A stretch of DNA of 64,000 nucleotides from BP-133 sp040756995 (GTDB lineage: Bacteria > Actinomycetota > Acidimicrobiia > IMCC26256 > BP-133), in the NCBI GenBank assembly GCA_040756995.1, contig JBFLYK010000010.1:94440-158439 (forward strand), in the 5' to 3' direction. Position 1 is the first letter of the stretch, and every line of letters starts with the position of its first letter. The notes beneath the pieces were generated by a model. That model did no database searches, was not told the origin of the DNA, and was given only the letters and a program-made list of their open reading frames with translations. Positions 25,784-33,533 of the stretch are shown here, in pieces. The position numbers and the translations under genes are program-made.

Positions 25784-26577
25784 CAGGACCTCCGGGTGGA
25801 GTTGGCCTCGTCGTCCAGGCGGAGGGAGGCGAGCGTTCGGGACACCTTCGAGGCCGTCCAGGTGGAGCCGGTCACGGTGGTGATGCCCCGCTGGTTGAGG
25901 GCCTCGGCCGCGCCGAGGTAGCTGCCCTGCTCCACGTAGACGGAGGCCACCTGCCGGCGCAGCGGCTCGGGGGTCTGGATCGGCCGCCCCAGGCGGTCAC
26001 CGCGGGCCTTCTTGGTGGCGAGTGCCTCGCGGGTGCGGGCGCGGATCAGCTCGCGCTCGATCTCCGCCACGATTCCCATCTGAATGCCCATCACCCGACC
26101 CCACAGGGTCGAGGTGTCGAGGAGCCCGTCCGCCGAGATCACGGACCACCCGCCCTCCTGGGCCACCTTGAAGAGCACCACCAGGTCGTGCAGCGTTCGC
26201 CCGAGCCGGTCCACCCGGGAGACGACCAGGGTGCCAGCCTCCCGCCCGAGCAGCTGCAGGGCCTGGGACAGCTGCGGGCGCCTCGCGGGCTCGACGGAGC
26301 CGGAGACTCCCTCGTCAGCGAGGACGGAGTGGAGATGCAGTCCGCGTCGCTGCGCCACCTCCTCCACCGCCTGCCGCTGGGCCGCCAGCCCGAGCCCGCT
26401 GTCAGCCTGCTCCGCGGTGGAGCAGCGGAGGTAGCCCACCGCCACGCCCTCCACGCAGGCACGTGTGGCCCTGGGCCGCCGGTTCCTGGCTTCCACCTCC
26501 TCCACCATCCGCATCAGGTCGTGGAGGTCACTGGGGGCCTCTGAGACCGCGTCTAGTCCTGGGGTAGGGTCGGGCAC
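25783..26577 (-). CDS. Small serine recombinase (resolvase/invertase family)
   Basis: This is a site-specific recombinase with nucleophile Ser in VGYLRCSTAEQADSGLGL. The active-site arginines lie in VVSRVDRLGRTLHDLV, and IVAEIERELIRARTREAL is the long E helix. The C-terminal helix-turn-helix (GSYLGAAEALNQRGITTVTG) binds DNA. An acidic tail of about 45 residues precedes the catalytic domain. The GTG at 26577 has AAGGAG at 10 bases; GTG 26586 is in frame but too close to it. It is the second serine recombinase of the element and is translationally linked to terS-terL, so a role in multimer resolution before packaging, or in a switch, is plausible but unproven. Confidence 0.85.
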   Translation of the reverse strand: MPDPTPGLDAVSEAPSDLHDLMRMVEEVEARNRRPRATRACVEGVAVGYLRCSTAEQADSGLGLAAQRQAVEEVAQRRGLHLHSVLADEGVSGSVEPARRPQLSQALQLLGREAGTLVVSRVDRLGRTLHDLVVLFKVAQEGGWSVISADGLLDTSTLWGRVMGIQMGIVAEIERELIRARTREALATKKARGDRLGRPIQTPEPLRRQVASVYVEQGSYLGAAEALNQRGITTVTGSTWTASKVSRTLASLRLDDEANSTRRS

Positions 26578-26669
26578 GTCGATCACGCTCCTTCGTGGTC
26601 GGCCGGCCCCGGGAGGTTGCCCCCTCGCCGGGGCGAACTTGTGTTCTGGGGTCCCCCCAAGGGTAGCCC

Positions 26670-26699
26670 GCTTCCCCTAAAGGTTGGTTTAGGGGAAGC
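26670..26699. promoter_or_regulatory. Perfect 12-bp inverted repeat upstream of the recombinase-terminase operon
   Basis: GCTTCCCCTAAA, loop GGTTGG and TTTAGGGGAAGC form a perfect 12-bp inverted repeat. It lies about 100 bases upstream of the recombinase start, within a 433-base gap (26587-27019). It could be an operator, a recombinase subsite or a terminator. A further 11-bp pair, CCTTCGTGGTC at 26591 and its complement at 26715, flanks it. Confidence 0.55.
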
Positions 26700-26813
26700 A
26701 CCCTGCGTGTACTTGGACCACGAAGGCGAAATCGCCGGGGGTCGGGGGTAGGTCTGCTGCCCCCCACCGCCTGCCCCTCACTGGGGTGCTCTCGGGGGTG
26801 GTTCTGCGTCAGG

Positions 26814-27011
26814 AGGTGTGTCAGCGCCCTGACACACCTAGACACAGGTGTGTCACTGTGTCAGGTGTGTCTCTACTCACAGCTAACACCCCCCTTTTAG
26901 ATCACTCATACTTGACAATTACTTTCTTTCTATCTCTTTGGTTCACGCTCTCGTGTCAAAAATGGGCCTACTTTGACACACCCCTGACACACCTGACACA
27001 CCTGACACACC
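26814..27011. promoter_or_regulatory. Candidate iteron replication origin
   Basis: Eight copies of the 9-mer TGACACACC or its complement (one or two with an end mismatch) form two clusters. Left cluster: 26815, 26830, 26847 and 26864, the first two as a perfect 11-bp inverted repeat around CGCC. Right cluster: four direct copies at 26974, 26985, 26994 and 27003. Between them, 26893-26975 is strikingly AT-rich for this genome. The block touches the 3' end of the primase-polymerase gene. Iterons beside an AT-rich unwinding region and next to a replication gene are the standard layout of plasmid and satellite origins. Function is inferred. Confidence 0.65.
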
Positions 27012-27019
27012 TGGCGAAA

Positions 27020-29065
27020 TCAGTAGGCCCGCATGAGGATCTTGCCCCCCCTGCCGGGCTCCGTTTTGATGAGCCGGTTCCGCTCCAAGAACCCCCGCGC
27101 GCGGCTCATCTTCGCGCCGCTCGTCCAGCCCAGCTTCTGCATCGCGTCCCGCACCGACAGGATGCCCTCCCGGTGGAGGAGTTCGAGCAGCGCGTCGGCG
27201 TCGCGGTTCCCGGTGGACCCCTTGGCGTTGAGCAGCCGCCGCGCGCTGAGGTACGCGTACCTGACCACCGCGAGGCTCGACTCGACCTCCTGCGCCCCGA
27301 TGGCCTCCGAGCCGTTCAGGGTGGCGTAGAGCAGCTGCAGCCGCTGCGCGTGGATCGAGGTTCGGGCGGTGAGGGCGTCCAGGGGACCGGTCGTGGGGGA
27401 GTCCATCATCCGGTCGTAGGACTTCTTCCACGCGCGGTCCCCGAAGTGGTCGTACCCGACCTGCCCGGTCCGGAGGGCTGCCTGGTACAGGGCCGACAGC
27501 TTCCGGGCCAGCTCAGCAAGCGCGTCGGGGTCGGGGTGCCCGCCGACGTGCAGGTTCTTCGACCGCCGCACCAGGAAGAACAGAAAGCGGTTTGCAAACC
27601 CGTTCGCGATCTCCACGTCCGTCAGCTTGCTGCCCAGCTCCTCGAGCGTGCAGTGCCCCATGATGCTGACGTGGGCGTTCGTCGCCCGGATCTGCTCGGA
27701 CTTGCGGTTGAGGAGGTTCCCGGTGTCGTAGCACTCCCGCACGACGGCGGAGAGGATCGAGCCCTCCCGCCGCATCAACGTCAGCGTCTTGCCCGCGAAC
27801 TCCGGGTCGTGAATGAGGAGCCGCTTGTCCGGGACGCCCTCGTCGGTGTACTCCCGCCCGTTCTGCCCCCGCCTGGTGATGGGGTCCCGAACCGCCACGA
27901 TGAGACCTTCCCCCGAGGAGAGTCCGTCCCCGCCGACCTGCCGGGTGAGCCAGTCCTGGTCCACCAGGTAGAACACCTGCTTCAGACAGCTCCAGGCCGC
28001 TGACTTCCGGGCCCGGGCGGTGTCTCCGACCAGACAGCCGAAGAGCCGGGCCGGGTGCTGCGCGCCCGAGAGCCGCAGGTGCGGCCCGGTGCCGAGCAGG
28101 TTGCCCCAGGCGACGAGGAACTCCACCAGCAGTGCCACGCGGTCGGCCTCCGTCGCCGGGAGGAGCAGGTCCACCACCTCACCCGCGATCCCGTGGAACG
28201 CCGCCTCCTCCATGACCGGCCAGTCCTCCTCGACCTCCGGCTCCTCGCGCTCGTCCCCCTCGCCCTCCTCGGCCTCCTCGTCCTCCGCGAACCACCTCGC
28301 GGCCGCCCGCTGCTCCGGACTTCCGCCGTCCTCGTAGCGCCGCCACGCGTCGTCGACGAATCCCTCAGCCTCCTTCTCGGGATCGGCGCAGCCCGCCTTC
28401 CTCGCGATCTTCTCGAGTATCGCGACGGCCTCCTCCCTCGACACGCCCCCCCGCCCCCGCAGCTCCGCCGCCCTGCCGAAGAGCTTGTCGTGGCGCTGCC
28501 CCTCGGGAATCCCCGCCCACTCCAGCTCCGGGTCAGGCTTGTACTGCCCGCCAGACCCGCCCACGTGCCCGCCAGAGCCTCCGAGGAGGGCGGGAGGGAA
28601 GGGAACCGGGTCAACCTCGTGCTTCCAGCGGTAGCCAGGAGAGGGGGCCACGATGACGTACCCCCGGTGCTTCACGTCAACCCCGGGGCCGAGCGTCCCG
28701 GGATACCGCCGGTTGGGTTCCGCCAGGTAGATGAGGTGTTCTCCCCCCGACATCGTCTCCTGAAGCAGGGTCGGGTCCGCCGCAGCCGGCCGCACTCCAC
28801 CGTTCCTGGGGTCAACGTCGACGACCGCCCACCTTGCCCCCTCGCAGTTGACGCCAATCCAGGCGTCGGGTTTGGTGGTCCACCACTGACGGATGGTCTG
28901 CTCGTCACACGTGGCGTGCTTGTAGCCGCAGTTGCCCTCCCCCTGGGGGCAGTCGCGAGCCGCGTGGTCCAGCCAGGGAACCTTCTTGCCGTTGACCAGG
29001 CGGCAGGGAAAGACCGGCCACCCCTTACGCGCGTACTCCAGGGCTGCTTCGAGAAGTTGCGACAC
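27020..29065 (-). CDS. Bifunctional primase-polymerase with DUF3987-like helicase domain
   Basis: This is a 681-residue replication protein. The N-terminal prim-pol (archaeo-eukaryotic primase) domain starts ALEYARKGWPVFPCRLVNGK. It has the catalytic acidic pair in VVDVDPRNGG (about 82-86), the conserved GGEHLIYL (His about 110) and a Cys-rich segment (CPQGEGNCGYKHATC). An acidic linker (260-285) leads to a DUF3987-like ATPase with P-loop-type GDTARARKS (about 348-356). The C-terminal 60 residues form a winged helix (LLELLHREGILSVRDAMQKL) that may bind the adjacent iterons. The GTG at 29065 has GGAGG 7 bases upstream. The combination resembles P4-type self-replication. Confidence 0.85.
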   Translation of the reverse strand: MSQLLEAALEYARKGWPVFPCRLVNGKKVPWLDHAARDCPQGEGNCGYKHATCDEQTIRQWWTTKPDAWIGVNCEGARWAVVDVDPRNGGVRPAAADPTLLQETMSGGEHLIYLAEPNRRYPGTLGPGVDVKHRGYVIVAPSPGYRWKHEVDPVPFPPALLGGSGGHVGGSGGQYKPDPELEWAGIPEGQRHDKLFGRAAELRGRGGVSREEAVAILEKIARKAGCADPEKEAEGFVDDAWRRYEDGGSPEQRAAARWFAEDEEAEEGEGDEREEPEVEEDWPVMEEAAFHGIAGEVVDLLLPATEADRVALLVEFLVAWGNLLGTGPHLRLSGAQHPARLFGCLVGDTARARKSAAWSCLKQVFYLVDQDWLTRQVGGDGLSSGEGLIVAVRDPITRRGQNGREYTDEGVPDKRLLIHDPEFAGKTLTLMRREGSILSAVVRECYDTGNLLNRKSEQIRATNAHVSIMGHCTLEELGSKLTDVEIANGFANRFLFFLVRRSKNLHVGGHPDPDALAELARKLSALYQAALRTGQVGYDHFGDRAWKKSYDRMMDSPTTGPLDALTARTSIHAQRLQLLYATLNGSEAIGAQEVESSLAVVRYAYLSARRLLNAKGSTGNRDADALLELLHREGILSVRDAMQKLGWTSGAKMSRARGFLERNRLIKTEPGRGGKILMRAY

Positions 29066-29291
29066 CGCTGTTCCTCCACTGATTCGTCCGGATACTGGTC
29101 ACTGCGTTCTCCTCTCGGTGGGTAATGCGTCCAACCTCAATTTAGAGTTCTGCACCGGGGTTACTTCCGAGACTGGTGCAGGGTGTACTCATCCCCTCCA
29201 CCCGCCCGCTCCAAGGTCTAGAATGGGTAGGTCGGGACTCGTCCCCCCGGCAACCTCCAGCTCTCGTCCGCTGGTACTGGTCACCGAGAGG

Positions 29292-29312
29292 CCCCCCGGC
29301 GCAGCCGGGGGG
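29292..29312. terminator. Strong hairpin terminator
   Basis: CCCCCCGGC, loop GCA and GCCGGGGGG form a 9-bp GC stem followed by TTTCTC on the plus strand. It lies just beyond the stop of the leftward gene at 29317, separating that operon from the primase promoter region. The rest of 29066-29316 shows no gene; an AT-rich CAATTTAGAG at about 29140 may be part of the primase promoter. Confidence 0.65.
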
Positions 29313-29316
29313 TTTC

Positions 29317-29637
29317 TCAGTTTGAAGCCCGGGAAGCCCAGCGCTTGGCTTGACGCACGTGATTCTGAAGCGCATCAGCGTGCTTCTGACAAATCGCCGT
29401 CGGTGGGTTACCGTCCTCGATCTCGACCGCAGCGATGGCGGGTCGACCACACTGGCTTGTGAAAGACAACATCGCCGCGGGGTCAAATGCCTCACCTTGG
29501 AGGGGCCACGGGGCATTACACTTCAAGTCCGCCGGGTCCAGTTCGTATGCCTGTGGGGGCGCGTGGCCAGAGATCCGTTGAATCTCCCTGGCTACCCCGG
29601 GTGTGTATCCGATTCGACGCTTTCGCTTGTTGCTCAT
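29317..29637 (-). CDS. Hypothetical protein with scattered Cys residues
   Basis: This is a 106-residue basic protein, MSNKRKRRIGYTPGVAREIQ, then a middle part with LKCNAPWP, TSQCGRPAIAAV and AICQKHADAL. The three Cys and a His could form one metal site. The ATG at 29637 has a GGGAGG at 7 bases and overlaps the upstream stop (ATGA). The long open frame upstream is a shadow. It is the last gene of a four-gene leftward set. No family is recognised. Confidence 0.5.
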   Translation of the reverse strand: MSNKRKRRIGYTPGVAREIQRISGHAPPQAYELDPADLKCNAPWPLQGEAFDPAAMLSFTSQCGRPAIAAVEIEDGNPPTAICQKHADALQNHVRQAKRWASRASN

Positions 29638-30074
29638 GTCACACCTCCCGACCGAACGTGCGTCGCTCCGCCGACCCCCGGCACTCCGTAGAGGAGGGAG
29701 GTCCAGCTGGTGTGCTTGAACCAGCTCTTCCCGGCAAGGTGCGCCGTCCAGTCGAGGAGCTGGGCGGCGGTCCGGCAGCGCTCGACCCAGAACCAGTAGC
29801 CACTCCCGTCGGGGTTCGGGTCGCACCTCGAGTGCCAGGCCATCCAGGGGGCCTGGTCCGGCATCGCCGCCAGCTCCCCGCCGCTCCAGACGACGCAGCC
29901 GGACTCCCGCTGCTTGGCCTTCCGGGCGTCCTTCCAGGCCTGGCGCACGGCGTTGGCCTCGGTGACGCTGACCTCCAGGTATCCCTCCCCGTCCGCGATC
30001 GGCTCCCCGCAGGCGTCGCAGTACCAGGTCAGGCAGGGCTGGTGGAGGGCGTTGGTGGCGGTGGTGATCTTCAC
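29634..30074 (-). CDS. Hypothetical zinc-ribbon-like protein
   Basis: This is a 146-residue protein starting MKITTATNALHQPCLTWYCD, with CDACGEPIADGEGYLEV near the N-terminus and AWHSRCDPNPDGSGYWFWVE in the middle. CxxC, a His and a later Cys suggest a LIM-like or ribbon zinc site. It overlaps both neighbours by 4 bases. No function is recognised. Confidence 0.5.
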   Translation of the reverse strand: MKITTATNALHQPCLTWYCDACGEPIADGEGYLEVSVTEANAVRQAWKDARKAKQRESGCVVWSGGELAAMPDQAPWMAWHSRCDPNPDGSGYWFWVERCRTAAQLLDWTAHLAGKSWFKHTSWTSLLYGVPGVGGATHVRSGGVT

Positions 30075-30310
30075 CGGGCACCTGCCTTGCGCGAGCGCTT
30101 TTCCACCAGGTCCTCAACCCGCCAGGTCAGTTCATACAGCAACTCCTGAGGTGCAATGAAGTCACCAGCTATCGCCACGAGTTGGTGAGCAATGAAGTCC
30201 ACCTGCTGCGTGATCGCTGCGCTCTTGGCTCGGGCCTCACTCTCTGCCGTGCGGGGGACGTAGCCCTCACCGAGGATGAGGACGTTGCGCTCGAAGAACT
30301 CGTCGCTCAC
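30071..30310 (-). CDS. Hypothetical small helical protein
   Basis: This is a 79-residue protein, MSDEFFERNVLILGEGYVPR, then a helix AAITQQVDFIAHQLVAIAGD and a basic C-terminus. It overlaps both neighbours by 4 bases. No family is recognised. Confidence 0.45.
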   Translation of the reverse strand: MSDEFFERNVLILGEGYVPRTAESEARAKSAAITQQVDFIAHQLVAIAGDFIAPQELLYELTWRVEDLVEKRSRKAGAR

Positions 30311-30522
30311 GGCTCCACCCCCTCAACCACCCCGCGAACCTCAGCGAGAACGTGGGGGTCCTCACAACCGCAGCGAGGCAGGCCCTGGGCCTCGCGCTCC
30401 GCCCACAACCGCTTGCGCGCCGCCCAGCGACGACGCTGGCCGTCGCTGATCCGCTGGCGCCGCTCGCGCTCTTCCTGTCCCAGGCGGAGAAGCTCCGCCA
30501 CCTCGTCCGGCATCGCCGACAC
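30307..30522 (-). CDS. Hypothetical small basic protein
   Basis: This is a 71-residue protein, MSAMPDEVAELLRLGQEERE, then an Arg-rich stretch (RRQRISDGQRRRWAARKRLW) resembling short phage DNA-binding or Arg-rich motifs, and CGCEDPHVLAEV. It is the first gene of the leftward set (30522 to 29317), transcribed away from the repeat-rich control region. Confidence 0.45.
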   Translation of the reverse strand: MSAMPDEVAELLRLGQEERERRQRISDGQRRRWAARKRLWAEREAQGLPRCGCEDPHVLAEVRGVVEGVEP

Positions 30523-30913
30523 GCCACACCTCCAGGGGTGTGGATGGCCGCGGTACGCCTGTGAGATCCGAGGGTGGGACCTCTACCATCCGAAGCAGCA
30601 ACTCCCAGCCGGCTACTTCCCTCGCCGCACTGCGCCGGGAGTCTCCATTACCCGGGAGCCCGCGGGGCTGGCCCAGCGCCAGCGAGGAGATAGTAGCACC
30701 TGATTCAGCGAGCCCGGTTCGAGACGTACACCCTGCACTTTTCGGGAGGCCCGCCCCGCTCGACGGGCTTATGGGTCTAGGCGGAAAGGGGTCCCGTCGA
30801 GGCTCGCATTTTGCGAAAATGCCCCGCGCGCTGACTACTTATTCTTCGCGGCGGGGGAGCTGATGATCAAGTGGGGCATCGAGAGGTACGCCCTTGCCGC
30901 AGAGGTGGCAGTG

Positions 30914-31133
30914 CCCTAAGTGTTCCAGGGGAGGTCCGGGGGGACTCCTACGGTGCCCGGGCAAGCTGCACGTCGAGGAAGGGCCTCCCCCTCCCCGGGC
31001 TTACCCTCCCCCCTATGTGTTCCGGGAGGGAGAAAAGTTCCCCCCTAAAGGAGGAGTCTGCCCTCCCCGCGTAGAACTAGTACTCCCCTAAGTGTTCCGG
31101 GAGGGGCTAAGGAGTTCCCCGCCGGAACACATA
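30914..31133. promoter_or_regulatory. Repeated asymmetric 20-mer sites in a divergent control region
   Basis: Three same-direction copies of a 20-mer near CCCTAAGTGTTCCGGGAGGG lie at 30914 (with one extra G and one change), 31011 and 31086, and a reversed half site CCGGAACACATA at 31122. A weaker relative starts near 30731. The gap 30523-31157 has no convincing gene and separates two diverging units, so these are likely operators or repressor-bound stop sites. The nearest candidate binder is the gene at 31158. Confidence 0.6.
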
Positions 31134-31157
31134 CCGCCGAGAGGAGAGGAGGACGCG

Positions 31158-31814
31158 ATGAGCCGAGGGCCGGGGAAGTTGCAGCGCTTCGTCCTGTCCC
31201 AGCTGGGGCAGCTCGAGGAGGGGGTCTGGGTCGACACCCGGGACCTCCTCGCTAAGTTCGCCGCCGAGGAGGGGAGGGAGGTAACCCCCGCCCTCGAGCG
31301 CTCGCTGCGCCGCGCGGTGCAGCTCCTCGAGGAGGCCGGCCGGGCCGAGGTTTCGTACGCCTACGTCGAGGTCGAGGAGACGAGGCCGGCCCGCCCCAGG
31401 CGTCCCGTCCTCGCCTCGGTCGGGGGGAGGTGGCGCTGGTGGGACCCCGCGACGCGCGAGTTCTACGACGAGTACGCCCCCGGCCGCCGGAGCCGCCGCG
31501 ACGGGATCGAGCGGGTCGAGACCGGCTGGTCCTGGCCCGAGGTCCCCGAGTCGACGCGGACCGCCGGTCGGCGGGTGCAATCCGTGCGCCTCCCCGTCTC
31601 GGACGCGTTCTTCCTCCGGGAGGAGGGCCTCGCCGAGGAGCGGCGGAGGTCGTTCGACCTCCGGCTCGGTCTGACGATGCGGTACGCGAACGCGGGGCAG
31701 CTGCCCGACGAGGCGGCGATCGAGCGGGCCATCGCGGAGTCCGTCGCCTCCCGCCGGAGGGCGGTTCACGCGAAGCTCGCCACCGCCTTCCGGGCCGCCG
31801 TCGAGCGGGGGTAG
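31158..31814 (+). CDS. Putative winged-helix regulator of the element
   Basis: This is a 218-residue protein. Its N-terminal 65 residues (LQRFVLSQLGQLEEGVWVDT, then LERSLRRAVQLLEEAGRAEV) look like a winged helix with a replication- or repressor-type layout. The C-terminal half is Arg-rich and mainly helical (ERRRSFDLRLGLTMRYANAG). The ATG at 31158 follows GAGGAGAGGAGG. A longer frame to 31092 would run through the operator repeats and is unlikely. Its position directly after four repeated sites, opposite the leftward operon, suggests an autoregulated repressor or activator. No family is recognised with certainty. Confidence 0.5.
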   Translation: MSRGPGKLQRFVLSQLGQLEEGVWVDTRDLLAKFAAEEGREVTPALERSLRRAVQLLEEAGRAEVSYAYVEVEETRPARPRRPVLASVGGRWRWWDPATREFYDEYAPGRRSRRDGIERVETGWSWPEVPESTRTAGRRVQSVRLPVSDAFFLREEGLAEERRRSFDLRLGLTMRYANAGQLPDEAAIERAIAESVASRRRAVHAKLATAFRAAVERG

Positions 31815-31895
31815 TAGGAGTCCTCCTCGGGGGACAGCAGCGTCGGCCTGTACTGATATGGCATCTGCCTGATCCTCGGGGTACACCACAACACT

Positions 31896-31909
31896 GTCTG
31901 GTACCAGAC
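31896..31909. promoter_or_regulatory. Perfect 14-bp palindrome downstream of the regulator
   Basis: GTCTGGTACCAGAC is a perfect palindrome in the 279-base gap (31815-32093) between the regulator and the integrase 3' end. It has no U-tract and could be a protein-binding site. Nothing else gene-like is seen in this gap. Confidence 0.35.
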
Positions 31910-32093
31910 CTGGGCCAGGTACTTGTCCTGGGTGTGGGCCTGCTCGGCAAGAAGCCCACCTGGTGCTTCCAGCCACGTGATGAACTAGTAGTTCTTCTGT
32001 GGGGGGGACTGAGCATCACCTCTGCCCTCCCCACCCAGCGGTCGCAGTACGGGCAAGACGACCTGCTCACTATCAAGGACGTCTGCCCACCGG

Positions 32094-33491
32094 TCACCCG
32101 CGCCAGTGAACCCGCACCCGCTCCTCGACGGCGCCGGGACCTCGCCGCTGCGGAGGCAGAATCTCGACCTTCTCGATGACGGCCCGTAGCAGGGCTCGCC
32201 GCCGGTCGAGGTCGGCCTCCTCCCACCACCACTCCAGCCCGGGCAGGTCCCGGGGAAGCCGCTCTGGAACGTCGGGCTGCGCGGCCCGCTGCGCCGCGAT
32301 CAGCTGCAGCTCCAGCGGTTCCAGCGACTCCGTCAGCGTTCGCCTCGCCAGGCCCCACTCCTCCTGGCTGAGCCGCCCGGCTGCGAACTCGTTGGTGAGC
32401 AAGGTTCGCCGCTCCCGCAGATCCGCCACCCGCGTCTCCAGCTCCACCACGTTGGCACCCTGGCCTGCCGTCGCCAGCTGGGGCGACTGGGAGAGGAGGA
32501 GCAGCGTCCGGTCCCGTACCTCCCGGTCTACGGGAGCACCGGTGACGATGGTTCCCCCGCAGCCCGGGGTGAAGTCGGTGGACTTGCACACGTAGCGCTC
32601 CTCCTCCCCCCGCTGCCCCCGCACGAGCCTGGCCCCGCACTTGCTGCAGACCGCGAGGCCGGAGAGGAGGGTTCGCCGCCAGGGGCGCCCGCGGTTGTCG
32701 GGGTCCGAGACGACCTCCAGGACCTGCTCCCGCAGCTCCGGGCTGATGATGGCGGGCCAGGTCCCCTCGACGATCGTGCCGTGGTACGTCCGCTGGCCGG
32801 CCACGTGCCGGTTGAGAAGGATCGACCCGATGCGGGCCGGGTGCCACTTCCCCCGACCGGTGGCGGTGGGGATTCCCCGGGCGTTCCAGTCCCGGGCAAT
32901 GGCCGTGGTGCCCTCCCCGTCGATCACCCGCTGGGCGGCCTCGAGGATGAGCGCTGCCTCCTCCTCGACCACCGCCAGGCCACCCGGACCGTAGCCGTAG
33001 GTGCGAGTCCCACCGCCGTGCGGCTTCCCCTGGGAGGCGCGGAAGCCCTGCGCTGCGGTGACCCGCATCGAGATCTGGGCCGACTCCATCTCGGCCAGGG
33101 CCGCGAGCACCTGGAAGACGAACTTGCCCCCCGGCGTGGTGGTGTCGAGAGAGTCGTTGACCGAGGCGATGGCGACCCGCTGCTTCCGCAGCCTCTCCGC
33201 CACCCGATTCAGCTCGATGACGGACCGCCCGAACCGGTCGAGCTTCCAGAAGACGATCACGTCGAACTCCCCGAGAGCCGCCGCCCGGAGGAGCCGGTCG
33301 TACCCGGGGCGGACCACCTCCGTCTTGCTGGCCGAGAGGCCGAGGTCCGAGTAGACCTCCACCACCTCCCACCCCTTGGAGTCGGCGTACGCTCGGCAGT
33401 CGCGTTCCTGGATCTGGGTCGAGACCTCAGTCGGGCGGTCTCGCGAGATGCGGATGTAGATGGCAGCGCGCTTGGGACCCCTCGGGGTCAT
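32094..33491 (-). CDS. int: Large serine integrase
   Basis: This is the site-specific recombinase that integrates and excises the element. The catalytic domain has Ser16 in IYIRISRDRPTEVSTQIQER, FWKLDRFGRSVIEL and the long helix beginning ALAEMESAQISMRV. The recombinase domain follows (about 160-260), then a zinc ribbon (Cys 282, 285, 302, 311) and a C-terminal coiled coil (about 350-410), the full layout of large serine integrases, although 465 residues is on the short side. The ATG at 33491 has GGAGG upstream. attP lies 43-96 bases upstream of the start, the usual int-attP adjacency. Confidence 0.95.
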   Translation of the reverse strand: MTPRGPKRAAIYIRISRDRPTEVSTQIQERDCRAYADSKGWEVVEVYSDLGLSASKTEVVRPGYDRLLRAAALGEFDVIVFWKLDRFGRSVIELNRVAERLRKQRVAIASVNDSLDTTTPGGKFVFQVLAALAEMESAQISMRVTAAQGFRASQGKPHGGGTRTYGYGPGGLAVVEEEAALILEAAQRVIDGEGTTAIARDWNARGIPTATGRGKWHPARIGSILLNRHVAGQRTYHGTIVEGTWPAIISPELREQVLEVVSDPDNRGRPWRRTLLSGLAVCSKCGARLVRGQRGEEERYVCKSTDFTPGCGGTIVTGAPVDREVRDRTLLLLSQSPQLATAGQGANVVELETRVADLRERRTLLTNEFAAGRLSQEEWGLARRTLTESLEPLELQLIAAQRAAQPDVPERLPRDLPGLEWWWEEADLDRRRALLRAVIEKVEILPPQRRGPGAVEERVRVHWRG

Positions 33492-33533
33492 GGCCGTTCC
33501 TCCCCCTGGTTGCCTCTGCGTGCGGGTTGCAGA

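Noticed and set aside
26814..27011. CRISPR array
   Set aside because: Repeats are 9 bases and adjacent or irregularly spaced, without unique spacers of constant length; iterons explain them better.
29140..29300. Possible tRNA gene upstream of the primase
   Set aside because: No T-loop consensus or acceptor stem can be folded; only a terminator hairpin is supported.
30540..31091. Small plus-strand frames in the 30.5-31.1 kb gap
   Set aside because: They run through the repeated operator-like sites, lack ribosome sites and have atypical codon use.
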